A stretch of 64,000 nucleotides of DNA, taken from contig NZ_CP047211.1 of the NCBI RefSeq assembly GCF_030408795.1, forward strand, positions 2,356,001 through 2,420,000. The letters run 5' to 3'. Below the pieces are notes generated by a model. That model did not search any database and was not told the DNA's origin. It saw only the letters and a program-made list of their open reading frames with translations. Below, one piece after another: positions 32,871 to 42,433 of this stretch (position 1 is the stretch's first letter; each line of letters begins with the position of its first letter). This DNA is from Corynebacterium hansenii (GTDB lineage: Bacteria > Actinomycetota > Actinomycetes > Mycobacteriales > Mycobacteriaceae). The translations under genes were made by a program, and so were the position numbers.

Positions 32871-33818
32871 ATGCCAATCATCGAGGCGGAGGGCCTGACC
32901 AAGGTCTATTCCGCAGCATCCGGAGAGGTCCGCGCGCTCGACGGGCTGGATCTGGCGGTCGAGGAGGGCACGGTGCGCGGCATTCTCGGCCCGAACGGGG
33001 CCGGCAAGACCACGACCGTGAAAATCCTGACCACCCTCATCCGCCCCACCGCCGGATCGGCGCGCGTGGCGGGCATCGACGTGCTCGCCGAGCCCTCCAG
33101 GGTGCGCGACGTCATCGGGGCATCCGGCCAGTACGCGGCCGTCGACGAGCAGCTCACGGCCCGCGAGAACCTGCGCCTGATCGGCCGCCTGTACCACCTG
33201 AGCCGTTCGCGCGTGGAGGAGCGCGCCGACGAGCTCCTGCACGCCTTCGACCTCGCGGACGCCGCCGACCGACCTGTGAAGGGCTTCTCCGGTGGCATGC
33301 GCCGCCGCGTGGACCTCGCCGGCGCGCTGGTCGCGGAACCGAAGGTGCTGTTCCTCGACGAGCCGACCACGGGGTTGGACCCGAAGGCCCGCATCGGACT
33401 GTGGGACGTCATCCGCGATCGGGTCAGCCGCGGCGTGACGGTGCTGCTGACCACGCAGTACCTGGAGGAGGCCGATCAGCTCGCCGACGACATCAGCGTC
33501 GTCGATCACGGCCACATCATCGCCGAGGGCACGGCCGACGAACTGAAGGCGACCGTCGGCGGGCAGCAGGTCGAGGTCACGGCCGCCCGCGGCGATGACG
33601 TCGCCGCGCTGCGCGATGCGCTGGCCCGCCACGCCATCGGACCGGTGACGGTCGACGGCCCGTCGCTGAAGGCCCCGGTGGCCGACGGGGCGGCGTCGCT
33701 GACGCGGTTCCTGTCGGAGGTGGAGGGCATCGAGCTTCACGACGCCGGCCTGCGCCGTCCCACGCTCGACGAAGTGTTCCTGTCCATGACGGGCGACCGC
33801 GGGGAGGATGCGCGATGA
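32871..33818 (+). CDS. ABC exporter ATPase, DrrA-like
   Basis: A 315-residue ATPase. Walker A is GPNGAGKTTTVKIL, the signature GFSGGMRRRVDLAGAL, Walker B VLFLDEPTTGLD, and the H-loop LLTTQYLEEADQLAD. The TTQYLEEADQLA form and the C-terminal 90-residue domain ending RRPTLDEVFLSMTG are characteristic of the DrrA/CcmA drug-resistance subfamily. It forms an exporter with the overlapping downstream permease gene. The substrate is unknown; daunorubicin-type names only reflect the family. Confidence 0.9.
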   Translation: MPIIEAEGLTKVYSAASGEVRALDGLDLAVEEGTVRGILGPNGAGKTTTVKILTTLIRPTAGSARVAGIDVLAEPSRVRDVIGASGQYAAVDEQLTARENLRLIGRLYHLSRSRVEERADELLHAFDLADAADRPVKGFSGGMRRRVDLAGALVAEPKVLFLDEPTTGLDPKARIGLWDVIRDRVSRGVTVLLTTQYLEEADQLADDISVVDHGHIIAEGTADELKATVGGQQVEVTAARGDDVAALRDALARHAIGPVTVDGPSLKAPVADGAASLTRFLSEVEGIELHDAGLRRPTLDEVFLSMTGDRGEDAR

Positions 33819-34600
33819 GCAATTGGTTCGGCGACGTCGCCGCGGTGATGAGCCGCAACTTCTCGCGCCTGAGGCGCTCCCCCGACGTCATCGGTTTCGC
33901 GCTGTTCCAGCCGATCATGTTCGTGCTGCTGTTCAGCCAGGTCTACGGCGGCGCGATTCAGGTGCCGGGGTCGAATTACACGGACTTCCTCATGGCCGGC
34001 ATCTTCGCGCAGACGGTGGTCTTCGGCGCGACGTTCTCGGGCACGTTCATGGCGCAGGATCTGAAGGAGGGGATCATCGACCGTTTTCGCACGTTGCCCA
34101 TGTCGCAGTCGGCGGTGCTTTTCGCCCGCACCTTCACGGACCTGGCCATCAACGCGGTGTCCATGGCGGTGATGATCCTCACCGGCCTCGCCGTCGGCTG
34201 GCGTTTCCACGACGGTCTGCCGAATTTCCTGGCGGGCGTGGCCATCCTGCTGTTCTTCGCGTGGGCGTTTTCGTGGGTCCTGGTGTTCGTCGGCCTGATG
34301 GTGTCGACGCCGGAGACGCTGAACAACGCGGTGTTCATCATCCTGTTCCCGCTGACGTTCATCTCCAACGCATTCGTGCCGTCGGAGACCCTGCCGACTG
34401 TCCTGCGGGTCATCGCCGAATGGAATCCGGTGTCCGCGCTGGTCCAGGCCGCCCGCAGCCTTTTCGGCAACTTGCCCGATGGCCCGGTGCCCGACGTGTG
34501 GACCATGCAGCACCCGGTGCCCGCGGTGATCATCGGTTCGGTGGCCATCGCCGCCGTGTTCATGCCGTTGTCCGTGGCGCGGTTCCGCCGCCGCGAGTAA
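33815..34600 (+). CDS. ABC-2 type permease, DrrB-like
   Basis: A 261-residue membrane protein with six spans, starting MSNWFGDVAAVMSRNFSRLR. The segment DRFRTLPMSQSAVLFARTFT and FPLTFISNAFVPSETLPTVL match the ABC-2 transporter pattern of DrrB proteins. Its start overlaps the ATPase stop by ATGA, so the two are made together. Probably a two-component drug or lipid exporter. Confidence 0.9.
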   Translation: MSNWFGDVAAVMSRNFSRLRRSPDVIGFALFQPIMFVLLFSQVYGGAIQVPGSNYTDFLMAGIFAQTVVFGATFSGTFMAQDLKEGIIDRFRTLPMSQSAVLFARTFTDLAINAVSMAVMILTGLAVGWRFHDGLPNFLAGVAILLFFAWAFSWVLVFVGLMVSTPETLNNAVFIILFPLTFISNAFVPSETLPTVLRVIAEWNPVSALVQAARSLFGNLPDGPVPDVWTMQHPVPAVIIGSVAIAAVFMPLSVARFRRRE

Positions 34601-34658
34601 CCTCCCCGACCCCTGCCCCGCTCTTTCCCAACCCGGGCAACCCCTCCCCAAACACGAC

Positions 34659-34687
34659 GACCGGCCGCCCCGCGGGTGGCCGGTCGC
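34659..34687. terminator. Hairpin between convergent genes
   Basis: The arms CGACCGGCC and GGCCGGTCG enclose about 11 nt, located between the permease (+) and the cupin gene (-). No T-run is present on either side, so it is a weak or factor-assisted terminator. Confidence 0.5.
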
Positions 34688-34704
34688 GCCGTTCTTCGGC
34701 GGAA

Positions 34705-35181
34705 TCAGGCGTGCTTGTCGTCCGCCTGGTTCTCGGGCTGGACGGTCCACTCCGGCGGGACGTCCTCGCCGGATTCCTCGTCGCGCTCGGCGTCTTCGAA
34801 GGTGGCCTGCACGATGCCCTGGGCGTGGTGCGACGGGGCGTAAACGGAGTACAGGCGCAGGGGTTCGTCGCCGGTGTTGACGACGTCGTGCCAGGCGCCG
34901 GCGGGCACCACGATGGCCCAGCCGTCGGAAATTTCCTGCTCGAAGTTCAGGTCGTCTTCGGCCGGGCCCATCTTGCACACGCCCTTGCCGGCGTCGACGC
35001 GCAGGAACTGGTCGGTGTCGGGGTGCGCCTCCAGGCCGATGTTCCCGCCCGGCTCGATGGACATGAGGGTGACCTGCAGGTACTTGCCGGTCCAGGCGAC
35101 CGTGCGGTAGTTGGCGTTGTCGCGGGTCTCCGTCTCGATGTCGAAGGCGTTCGGCTTGGGTCCGATGTCGCTGATGCTCAT
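34705..35181 (-). CDS. Cupin-domain protein
   Basis: A 158-residue protein with a single cupin barrel: GGNIGLEAHPDTDQFLRVDA (first metal-ligand motif: a His followed by the DQF segment) and GWAIVVPAGAWHDVVNTGDE (second motif, with His after the PAG turn). The C-terminal 35 residues are acidic and disordered. Enzymatic or binding role unknown. The ATG at 35181 follows GGAAGGAAAGGG; the far longer open frame is the antisense of prfC and is not coding. Confidence 0.8.
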   Translation of the reverse strand: MSISDIGPKPNAFDIETETRDNANYRTVAWTGKYLQVTLMSIEPGGNIGLEAHPDTDQFLRVDAGKGVCKMGPAEDDLNFEQEISDGWAIVVPAGAWHDVVNTGDEPLRLYSVYAPSHHAQGIVQATFEDAERDEESGEDVPPEWTVQPENQADDKHA

Positions 35182-35370
35182 GTAAATGCCCTTTCCTTCC
35201 GATTCCATCCGTCTTGGTCCGGCGCGGGTGCGGGGGCTTTGCGACGGCCTCCGCAGCCGCCGGTCGGCGCCGCTCGGCGCGTCCACCCCCATCGTGCCAC
35301 CGGTCACGCCGTTCGCGCATGGGCCGAAGCGCGTTCGGGCCGGTCCGCCGCGGCGGATAGACTGCCCACT

Positions 35371-35940
35371 ATGACCCGCAACGACGAAGGTAAAGCGCCG
35401 AAGGTCCTCGCCACCGCGTCGATCCCGGCGGGCGACGCGGACGTCGTCGCCGCGCTGCTGGACGGCGAGTACGCACTCGGCGAGGTCGACGAGGCCCTGG
35501 ACGCCTACGAGGGCACGGGCATGGACCGGTGCCTGAAGGCGGCGCTGGAACTGCGCGCGCTGCTCCACGAGCACGGCTGGTATTTCGCGCCGGACTCGGG
35601 CCTGGTCGAATTCCTGTTGTTCCCGTCCGACCCGGCCGCCGTCGACGCCGCGCCGACCGTGACCTTCGGCGTGGAATGGCCGACCAACCCCATCACCGGT
35701 CTGCCGCGGGCGGTCCACGACGTCAGCGTCTCCGCTCCCCTCCCGGACGACCCCGGCGCGGCCACCGCCATCCGGTTCCGGTCGGTCAAGGAGTTCGCCC
35801 CGTACGCGGCCGCCGTCAAGAACCCCGACCCCGACACGTGGCCGGAGGAACTGCAGGACCGCCGCTTCGACCCGGACGACGAGATCCGCGCCTACGCCGA
35901 GCGGCTCAGCAAGAGCGGGTCCGGCGGGGACGAAGTCTGA
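35371..35940 (+). CDS. Conserved-looking hypothetical protein, 189 aa
   Basis: Starts MTRNDEGKAPKVLATASIPA and has a helical N-terminal part (VAALLDGEYALGEVDEALDA) and a beta-rich middle. No signal peptide or membrane segment; acidic, so cytoplasmic. TAGACT (35358-35363) lies 7 nt before the ATG, giving a leaderless start. It is flanked by inverted copies of the dispersed 11-mer (35236-35246 and 35958-35968). Function unknown. Confidence 0.75.
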   Translation: MTRNDEGKAPKVLATASIPAGDADVVAALLDGEYALGEVDEALDAYEGTGMDRCLKAALELRALLHEHGWYFAPDSGLVEFLLFPSDPAAVDAAPTVTFGVEWPTNPITGLPRAVHDVSVSAPLPDDPGAATAIRFRSVKEFAPYAAAVKNPDPDTWPEELQDRRFDPDDEIRAYAERLSKSGSGGDEV

Positions 35941-36025
35941 ACCGGGAGCGGCGTCGGCGTCGCAAAGCACCGCGACTATCCTTGACCACCTGCCACCCGC
36001 AGGGAAACGACCAGCAAAGGAACCC

Positions 36026-37672
36026 ATGAGCACCCTCGCCGATGAGGCCGCACGCCGCCGCACGTTCGCGGTCATCGCGCACCCCGACGCCGGCAAGTCC
36101 ACGCTGACCGAGGCGCTGGCGCTGCACGCGCACGTCATCAGCGAGGCCGGCGCCGTGCACGGCAAGGCCGGCCGCAAATCCACCGTCTCCGACTGGATGG
36201 ACATGGAGAAGGACCGCGGCATCTCCATCGCCTCGTCGGCGCTGCAGTTCGAGTACGCGCCCGAGGGCCACGACGGCGAGCCGTACATGATCAACCTGGT
36301 GGACACCCCCGGCCACGCGGACTTCTCCGAGGACACCTACCGCGTGCTCACCGCCGTCGACGCCGCCGTCATGCTCGTCGACGGCGCAAAGGGCCTGGAG
36401 CCGCAGACCCTGAAGCTGTTCCGCGTGTGCAAGTCGAACGGCATCCCGATCGTCACGGTGATCAACAAGTGGGACCGCCCGGGCAAGGCGCCGCTGGAGC
36501 TCATGGACGAGATCGTCGAGGAGATCGGCCTGCAGCCGACGCCGCTGTTCTGGCCCGTCGGCGAGGCCGGCGACTTCCGCGGCCTGCTGCGCCGCGGCGA
36601 GGACGGCGAGGCGGAGGAGTTCATCCGCTTCGAGCGCACCGCCGGCGGCTCCACCATCGCGGAGGAAACGCACCTGACCCCCGACGAGGCCGCCGCCGAG
36701 CAGGGCGAAACGTGGGAAACCGCCGCCGAGGAATCCGAGCTGCTGTCCGCCGACGGCGCCGACCACGACCAGGAGCTGTACCTGGCCGGCGACACCTCGC
36801 CGGTGATCTTCGCCTCCGCGATGCTCAACTGGGGCGTCCACCAGATCCTGGACACCCTCTGCGAACTCGCCCCGGCGCCCGCCGCCCGCGAATCCGACCC
36901 CGCCGCCATCGAGGCCGCGGCCGCCGGAGGGCAGGGCGCGATCGACGAGATCCGCAACCCCGAAGACGATTTCGCCGGCGTGGTGTTCAAGGTGCAGGCC
37001 GGCATGGACGCCCACCACCGCGACAAGCTGGCGTTCATGCGCGTCGTCTCCGGCGAGTTCGACCGCGGCATGCAGGTCACGCACGCCCAGTCCGGCCGGA
37101 GCTTTTCGACGAAGTACGCCCTGACCGTGTTCGGCCGCACCCGGTCGACCGTCGAAACCGCCTACCCGGGCGACATCGTCGGCCTGGTCAACGCCGGGTC
37201 GCTGGCGCCGGGCGACACCATCTACGCGGGCCGCAAGGTGCAGTTCAAGCCGATGCCGCAGTTCGCACCGGAGCACTTCCGCACCCTGCGGGCGAAGTCG
37301 CTGGGCAAGTACAAGCAGTTCCGCAAGGCCATCGAACAGCTCGACGCCGAGGGCGTGGTGCAGATCCTGCGCAACGACGCCCGCGGCGACGCCGCCCCGG
37401 TGATGGCCGCCGTCGGCCCCATGCAGTTCGAGGTCATGCAGGCGCGCATGCAGGTCGAGTACAACGTCGAGACCGTCGCCGACCCGATCCCCTACTCCGT
37501 CGCGCGCCGCACCGACGCCGAAACCGCGCCGGCGCTGGCCAAGCAGCGCGGGGTGGAGATCTTCACCCGCTCCGACGGGGCGCTTATCGCGCTGTTCGGC
37601 GACAAGTGGAAGCTGCAGTTCATCGAGAAGGAGCACCCGGAGTTCACGCTGGAGACGCTGGTCGCGGACTAG
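36026..37672 (+). CDS. prfC: Peptide chain release factor 3
   Basis: A 548-residue GTPase that recycles RF1/RF2 from the ribosome. G1 is AHPDAGKSTLTEAL, switch/G2 region KGRGIS-like as KDRGISIASSALQ, G3 VDTPGHADFSEDTY, and G4 VINKWDRPGKAPLELMDEI. The later GHVVR-type and MQFEVMQARMQVEYNVE segments identify RF3 rather than EF-G. An insert rich in Glu/Ala near residues 210-250 makes it a little longer than E. coli RF3. AAAGGAACCC precedes the ATG, and TATCCT (35977-35982) is the likely -10. Confidence 0.95.
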   Translation: MSTLADEAARRRTFAVIAHPDAGKSTLTEALALHAHVISEAGAVHGKAGRKSTVSDWMDMEKDRGISIASSALQFEYAPEGHDGEPYMINLVDTPGHADFSEDTYRVLTAVDAAVMLVDGAKGLEPQTLKLFRVCKSNGIPIVTVINKWDRPGKAPLELMDEIVEEIGLQPTPLFWPVGEAGDFRGLLRRGEDGEAEEFIRFERTAGGSTIAEETHLTPDEAAAEQGETWETAAEESELLSADGADHDQELYLAGDTSPVIFASAMLNWGVHQILDTLCELAPAPAARESDPAAIEAAAAGGQGAIDEIRNPEDDFAGVVFKVQAGMDAHHRDKLAFMRVVSGEFDRGMQVTHAQSGRSFSTKYALTVFGRTRSTVETAYPGDIVGLVNAGSLAPGDTIYAGRKVQFKPMPQFAPEHFRTLRAKSLGKYKQFRKAIEQLDAEGVVQILRNDARGDAAPVMAAVGPMQFEVMQARMQVEYNVETVADPIPYSVARRTDAETAPALAKQRGVEIFTRSDGALIALFGDKWKLQFIEKEHPEFTLETLVAD

Positions 37673-37700
37673 CCGCCGCGCCCCTCCGTACCCTGGTGCC

Positions 37701-38552
37701 ATGAGGTCGATTTTCATCACCGGGGCGGCGTCGGGGCTCGGCGCCCGGACGGCGCGGAAGTTCGCGGACGAGGGGTGGGCGGTCTTCGGCGCCGACCGCG
37801 ATGAGCTCCCGGAGGACCTGCGCACCCGGGGAGTGACGGGTTTAGTCGTCGACGTCACCGACGACGCCTCCGTCGCCGACGCCATGGACGAGGTCGCGCG
37901 GCTGACCGGCGGCAGCCTCGACGCGGTGGCCGCATTCGCCGGCGCCCTGGGCATCGGCGCGCTGACGGACATCCCCGGCGACCGCATGACCGCCATCCTC
38001 GACCTCAACGTCACCGGCCAGGCGCGGGTGCATCGGGCCGCGCTGCCGCTGCTCATGGCCGCGCGGTGGGAGGGCCGTTCGCCGCAGGTGCTGGTCATTT
38101 CCTCGGAGACCGGCCGCCAGCAGGCGATGCCCACCAACGGGTTGTACGCCATGTCGAAGCATGCGGTGGACGCCTACGGCGATGCTCTGCGACGCGAGCT
38201 CGCCCTGCTCGGCATCGGCGTGACCATCATCGAGCCGGGGCCGTTCCGCACGAACATGACGAAGGGGATCCGGCAGGCGTTCATCGACGCCACCCCGGAG
38301 GGTTCCCCGTTCGCCGACCTAATGGCGGTGGCGGGTGAGAGCGCCGCCCGCACCGACGGCGAGGCCGCCGACCCCGCCCTGCTCGCCGACGCGGTGTTCG
38401 ACGCGGCCGTCGCCGCCAAGCCGCCCATCCGGGTGAAGGTCGCCCACCATCGGGGTCGCGCGCTGCTCGATCTGCTGCCGCCGGCGCTCGGGGACAAACT
38501 GATCGTCGGCGGGTTGAAGCGCGCCATCGCGAAGCGCGCCCGCGGGCGCTGA
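37701..38552 (+). CDS. Short-chain dehydrogenase/reductase
   Basis: A 283-residue SDR. The cofactor motif is FITGAASGLGARTARKFADE, the catalytic Ser lies in VLVISSETGRQQAMP, and the Tyr-x-x-x-Lys in LYAMSKHAVDAYGDALRREL. The downstream IEPGPFRTNM is typical of the classical family. It binds NAD(P); Asp-Arg after strand 2 (GADRDEL) hints at NAD preference. Substrate unknown. A TACCCT box 6 nt before the ATG indicates a leaderless transcript. Confidence 0.88.
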   Translation: MRSIFITGAASGLGARTARKFADEGWAVFGADRDELPEDLRTRGVTGLVVDVTDDASVADAMDEVARLTGGSLDAVAAFAGALGIGALTDIPGDRMTAILDLNVTGQARVHRAALPLLMAARWEGRSPQVLVISSETGRQQAMPTNGLYAMSKHAVDAYGDALRRELALLGIGVTIIEPGPFRTNMTKGIRQAFIDATPEGSPFADLMAVAGESAARTDGEAADPALLADAVFDAAVAAKPPIRVKVAHHRGRALLDLLPPALGDKLIVGGLKRAIAKRARGR

Positions 38553-38600
38553 CCTCGCCTGGCGCCAGTTACCCCAACCACCGGTTACCCCGACCACCCG

Positions 38601-38948
38601 TCAGTCTCGCCGCACGTGCCGGTTCCTGCTCCGGCGCGCGAAGTGTGCGTCGACGGCGTCGCCCACCGGGAGCAGCACCAGCGAGACCCCGAACACGGCG
38701 ACGAAAACGATCCCCCAAATGAGCAGCATCACGGGGTACGCGAGCACGATCACCGCCGCGAGCAGTGGCAGCGCGGCATCCATCCCCTTCGACCACGCGA
38801 TGACCGCCCACACGATCAACGCCACCACCAACAGCGGGATGGGGCGGAACGTCGTTCTGTCGCCGGCGGCCTGCTTCGCTTCCCGGACGGCCCGGCGCCA
38901 TAGCGACTCGCGGCCGCCGCCCGGCCCCGGCATGCCGTCGCCCCTCAT
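38601..38948 (-). CDS. Small membrane protein, 115 aa
   Basis: Starts MRGDGMPGPGGGRESLWRRA. Three hydrophobic segments follow (PIPLLVVALIVWAVIAW, AALPLLAAVIVLAYPVML, WGIVFVAVFGVSLVLL), and the tail is basic. It starts 8 nt after the stop of the nucleosidase gene, so the two form an operon. No family is recognised. A 16-bp tandem repeat lies beyond its stop. Confidence 0.65.
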   Translation of the reverse strand: MRGDGMPGPGGGRESLWRRAVREAKQAAGDRTTFRPIPLLVVALIVWAVIAWSKGMDAALPLLAAVIVLAYPVMLLIWGIVFVAVFGVSLVLLPVGDAVDAHFARRSRNRHVRRD

Positions 38949-38955
38949 CGCCGCA

Positions 38956-39615
38956 TCACCGCCCGGCGCGGCCGCCGAACCGCCGCCCCAGGTGCTCACC
39001 CAGCACCCGCGAGCATTCCGCGACGCCCTCCGTCCACAGCTCGCCCGCGGATTCGTCGGCGGGGTCGGACACCAGCTTGATCAGCTCCACCGGCACCCCG
39101 AACCGTCGCGCCACCCACGCGATGGCGTAGCCCTCCATGTCCACGAGGTCGGCCGTCTCGGCCAGGCGGGCGCGGGTCGCGGAGTCCTCCACGAACAGGT
39201 CGCCGGTGGCCAGCACCTTCCCCGGCGCGCCTTCGCTTGACGACGGCCCTTCGCCGCGCACCCCATCGTCCCGGGCATCCACGTCGATGGGCGGATAGGC
39301 GTCCGCGCCGGCCAGCCTGCGCACCGCCGAGTGCGAGAAGTCGTGGAGCAGGACCCTGGAAATGCGGTGGACGCCGTGGAGCCCGGACGCCGGGCCGTCG
39401 TGAAGCGAACCGGCGGTGCCCACGTTCAGGATCGACGCCGGAAGCGGCCCCCGGGCCAGCGTCTCGGCCAGCGCGGCCGTGGCGTTGATGCGGCCGATTC
39501 CCGTGAGCAGGACGGGCACGTCGGCGCCGAGATGCTCGGCCTCCTCGCGGGTGGCCACGACCAGCAACGGGGCGCCGGGATCGACGGGGGCGAGCAGTTC
39601 GGGGGAAGTCAGCAT
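38956..39615 (-). CDS. Nucleoside phosphorylase/hydrolase family protein (MTA/SAH nucleosidase-like)
   Basis: A 219-residue protein with the family's landmarks: PVLLTGIGRINATAALAETL, ILNVGTAGSLHDG, LVDMEGYAIAWVARRFGVPV (the MEG ribose-binding residues) and KLVSDPADESA (catalytic Asp after Ser). This is the pattern of 5'-methylthioadenosine/S-adenosylhomocysteine nucleosidases; a futalosine-hydrolase-like role is the alternative. A TACCCT box (39622-39627, minus strand) lies 6 nt before the ATG at 39615, indicating a leaderless start. Confidence 0.8.
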   Translation of the reverse strand: MLTSPELLAPVDPGAPLLVVATREEAEHLGADVPVLLTGIGRINATAALAETLARGPLPASILNVGTAGSLHDGPASGLHGVHRISRVLLHDFSHSAVRRLAGADAYPPIDVDARDDGVRGEGPSSSEGAPGKVLATGDLFVEDSATRARLAETADLVDMEGYAIAWVARRFGVPVELIKLVSDPADESAGELWTEGVAECSRVLGEHLGRRFGGRAGR

Positions 39616-39838
39616 GCGGCCAGGGTATCGGTGACCAGGCGCGGCGGCGGCGAACGACGGCGAGCATTGACGCGACCCCCGACCGTGGTTAGGTTCGGAT
39701 GGCAACGCACCGTGTGGCGCGGATCACTTTTTGCGGCGATCCGCGCGGCACGCGCGCATCCCCACGATCCCCGCCGCCACGGGCCCCGACCAACGACGGC
39801 CCGACCCCGCGGCACACCCACCACCAGGAGGAACACCG

Positions 39839-41362
39839 ATGACCACCTACGCCCACCCCGGATCCGACGGCGCGAAGATGTCGTTCGAGCCCCGCTACGG
39901 CAACTGGATCGACGGCGGGTTCCAGGACCCCGTCGACGGCAACTACTTCGAGGTCATCTCCCCCGTCACCGGCGAGGTGTTCACCGAAGTCGCGCGCTCG
40001 AACGAAAAGGACATCGAGAAGGCCCTCGACGCGGCCCACGCCGCCGCGCCCGCGTGGGGGTCGACGCCGCCGGCCGAGCGGGCCAAGGTGCTGAACAAGA
40101 TCGCCGACCGCATGGAAGAGCACCTCGAGGAAATCGCGGTCGCCGAAACGTGGGACAACGGCAAGCCCATCCGCGAGTGCCTCGCCGCCGACATCCCGCT
40201 GGCCATCGACCACTTCCGCTACTTCGCCGCGGCCGCCCGCACCCAGGAGGGCCGCCTGTCGCAGATCCAGGACGACCTGGTCGCCTACCACTTCCACGAG
40301 CCGCTGGGCGTCGTCGGGCAGATCATCCCCTGGAACTTCCCCATCCTCATGGCCACCTGGAAGCTCGCCCCCGCGCTGGCCGCCGGCAACTGCGTGGTGC
40401 TCAAGCCCGCCGAGCAGACGCCGGCCTCGATCCTCCACCTGATCGGCATCATCGGGGATCTGCTGCCGAACGGCGTGGTCAACATCGTCAACGGATTCGG
40501 CGAGGAAGCCGGCGCCGCGCTGTCCGGCTCCGACCGCATCGCGAAGGTCGCCTTCACCGGCGAGACGACCACCGGCTCGACGATCATGAAGGCCGCCGCC
40601 GACAACCTCGTGCCCGTCACCCTCGAGCTGGGCGGCAAGTCGCCCAACATCTTCTTCGAGGACATCATGGACGCCGAGGACTCCTTCCGCGACAAGGCCG
40701 TCGAGGGCTTCGCCATGTTCGCCCTCAACCAGGGCGAGGTGTGCACCTGCCCGTCGCGCGCGCTGGTCCACGAGTCCATCGCCGACGAGTTCGTGCAGCT
40801 GGGCATCGAGCGCGTGTCCAACATCCGCCGCGGCGACCCGCTGGACACCGACACCATGGTCGGCGCGCAGGCGTCGAAGGAGCAGCTGGACAAGATCCTG
40901 AAGTACATCGAGATCGGCAAGACCGAGGGCGCGAAGCTCGAGCTCGGCGGCGGCCAGGCGAAGCTGGAGGGCAACCTGTCCGGCGGCTACTACATCGAGC
41001 CGACCATCTTCTCCGGCGTCAACGACATGCGCCTGTTCCAGGAGGAGATTTTCGGCCCGGTGCTCGGCGTGACCACGTTCAAGTCGCTGGACGAGGCCGT
41101 GAAGATCGCCAACGACACCATGTTCGGCCTCGGCGCCGGCGTGTGGTCGCGGTCGAACAACAACGTGTACAAGGCCGGCCGCGCCATCCAAGCTGGCCGC
41201 GTGTGGTGCAACGCGTACCACGTGTACCCGGCGCACGCGGCGTTCGGCGGCTACAAGAAGTCCGGCATCGGCCGCGAGAACCACCTGATGATGCTCTCGC
41301 ACTACCAGCAGACCAAGAACCTCCTGGTCAGCTACGCCACCGACCCGACGGGCCTGTTCTAG
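39839..41362 (+). CDS. NAD-dependent aldehyde dehydrogenase (AcoD/AldB type)
   Basis: A 507-residue enzyme oxidising an aldehyde, probably acetaldehyde, to the acid. The N-terminus [20 protein letters not shown] matches the AcoD/AldB branch; [20 protein letters not shown] is the cofactor-binding segment, [15 protein letters not shown] carries the general-base Glu, and [15 protein letters not shown] the catalytic Cys. A very similar enzyme supports ethanol use in C. glutamicum. The ATG at 39839 follows CCAGGAGGAACACCG; the open frame upstream is not coding. Confidence 0.92.
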   Translation: MTTYAHPGSDGAKMSFEPRYGNWIDGGFQDPVDGNYFEVISPVTGEVFTEVARSNEKDIEKALDAAHAAAPAWGSTPPAERAKVLNKIADRMEEHLEEIAVAETWDNGKPIRECLAADIPLAIDHFRYFAAAARTQEGRLSQIQDDLVAYHFHEPLGVVGQIIPWNFPILMATWKLAPALAAGNCVVLKPAEQTPASILHLIGIIGDLLPNGVVNIVNGFGEEAGAALSGSDRIAKVAFTGETTTGSTIMKAAADNLVPVTLELGGKSPNIFFEDIMDAEDSFRDKAVEGFAMFALNQGEVCTCPSRALVHESIADEFVQLGIERVSNIRRGDPLDTDTMVGAQASKEQLDKILKYIEIGKTEGAKLELGGGQAKLEGNLSGGYYIEPTIFSGVNDMRLFQEEIFGPVLGVTTFKSLDEAVKIANDTMFGLGAGVWSRSNNNVYKAGRAIQAGRVWCNAYHVYPAHAAFGGYKKSGIGRENHLMMLSHYQQTKNLLVSYATDPTGLF

Positions 41363-41432
41363 GCGCAGCACCCGGCGAGGCTGGTCCGGCGGCAGCGCCC
41401 GGCGGGGTCTGCCTCCCACCCCACCTCCCGCC

Positions 41433-41497
41433 AACCCACCCCGAATGCGCAGACCCACCCGTTACAGCGGGTGGGTTGCCCAATTCAGGGTGGGTTA
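41433..41497. repeat. 65-bp inverted-repeat element, copy 1
   Basis: A nested palindrome after the aldehyde dehydrogenase gene. The outer arms are CCCACCCCGAATGCG and an imperfect reverse copy ending AGGGTGGG; the inner arms ACCCACCCGTTA and GCGGGTGGGT form a tight hairpin. A close relative lies at 51754-51817. Confidence 0.8.
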
Positions 41498-41592
41498 GCT
41501 GCGTGAGGCGGCGGAGCGGGCATGCGGCGGCACCGACCCGCGCCCCACCCGATCGGCCCACGTTGTCCGCGCCCGTCCGTAGGATGGGCCGC

Positions 41593-42285
41593 GTGACTTT
41601 CCGATCCGACAATTCCCGTTCCGCCCGCGCCTCCCACGCCGAGGAGCGCGCACGCCTGCTGGTGCAGGAGGTGCTGGATCGCGATGAGCGCCTGCGCTCG
41701 AATTTGTCGTCGCCCGACGTCGACCCGTGGGAGCACCGTTTCATCGCGGACGATTCCATCGTCGAGGGCCCCATCGCGTCGTGGCGCGACGACGCCGCCC
41801 GCGCCCGCCGCCTGCTGCGCCGCTACGACATCCAGGCGGGGTACCGCGAGAAGATGCGCGACATGGAGCGCCGCATCGACGCGATGCTCCACCTCGCCGA
41901 GAGCCTGGAGGAAAGCTGGGACGCCGCGGCCGCCGCGTCCAAGCGGCTTTCCGACGCCGAGGCCCGCGACGCGGAGGCCTTCGCCCGCGAGAGGGACCGC
42001 CAGTCCGATGCGGCGGAGTTGAAGCGCCGCCGCGAGGAGAAGCGCGAGGAGCTGCTGCGCAAGGCCGAGCATCTGGCCACCGACGCCTTCGACCGCACGC
42101 GCGACGTCGGCGGCGAGGTGCTGCGCCGGTCGCTCGACGCCGGCCGCGAGGCCCTGGAGAAGCTGCCGGGCCTGAGCTCGTGGCCGTTGAACCGCCCGGG
42201 CCGCAAGCGGGAGGACGAGCCCCGCGAGGTGCGCCGCGCCGAGGCCCGCGACCTGCGCCATGAGCCGCCGCTGCCAGAGGACTAG
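41593..42285 (+). CDS. Hypothetical coiled-coil protein, 230 aa (GTG start)
   Basis: Highly charged, Ala/Glu/Arg-rich and almost wholly helical; from about residue 70 to 165 it has the heptad character of a coiled coil (REKMRDMERRIDAMLHLAES, then ELKRRREEKREELLRKAEHL). The C-terminus is basic and disordered. No signal peptide or membrane span. TAGGAT (41580-41585) lies 7 nt before the GTG at 41593, which fixes a leaderless start; an ATG at 41584 overlaps that box. Function unknown. A 23-bp duplication spans its stop codon. Confidence 0.7.
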   Translation: MTFRSDNSRSARASHAEERARLLVQEVLDRDERLRSNLSSPDVDPWEHRFIADDSIVEGPIASWRDDAARARRLLRRYDIQAGYREKMRDMERRIDAMLHLAESLEESWDAAAAASKRLSDAEARDAEAFARERDRQSDAAELKRRREEKREELLRKAEHLATDAFDRTRDVGGEVLRRSLDAGREALEKLPGLSSWPLNRPGRKREDEPREVRRAEARDLRHEPPLPED

Positions 42286-42433
42286 CGCCGCCGCTTCCCG
42301 AGGACTAGCGCCGCCGGAGAGATGGGCGCGCGAGCGTTCGGGGGGGGGAGGAACTCCGGGCGGGCACCGGACATGACCTCCGCCGCCGATGCCCGCTTAT
42401 GCCCGATACGGTTCGGGGACTAGTGTCGCGGTC

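Noticed and set aside
39685..39705. GGTTAGGTTCGGATGGCAAC as a DtxR box before the aldehyde dehydrogenase
   Set aside because: Only the left half fits the consensus; the right half has no CCTAA-like arm, and the gene is not expected to be iron-regulated.
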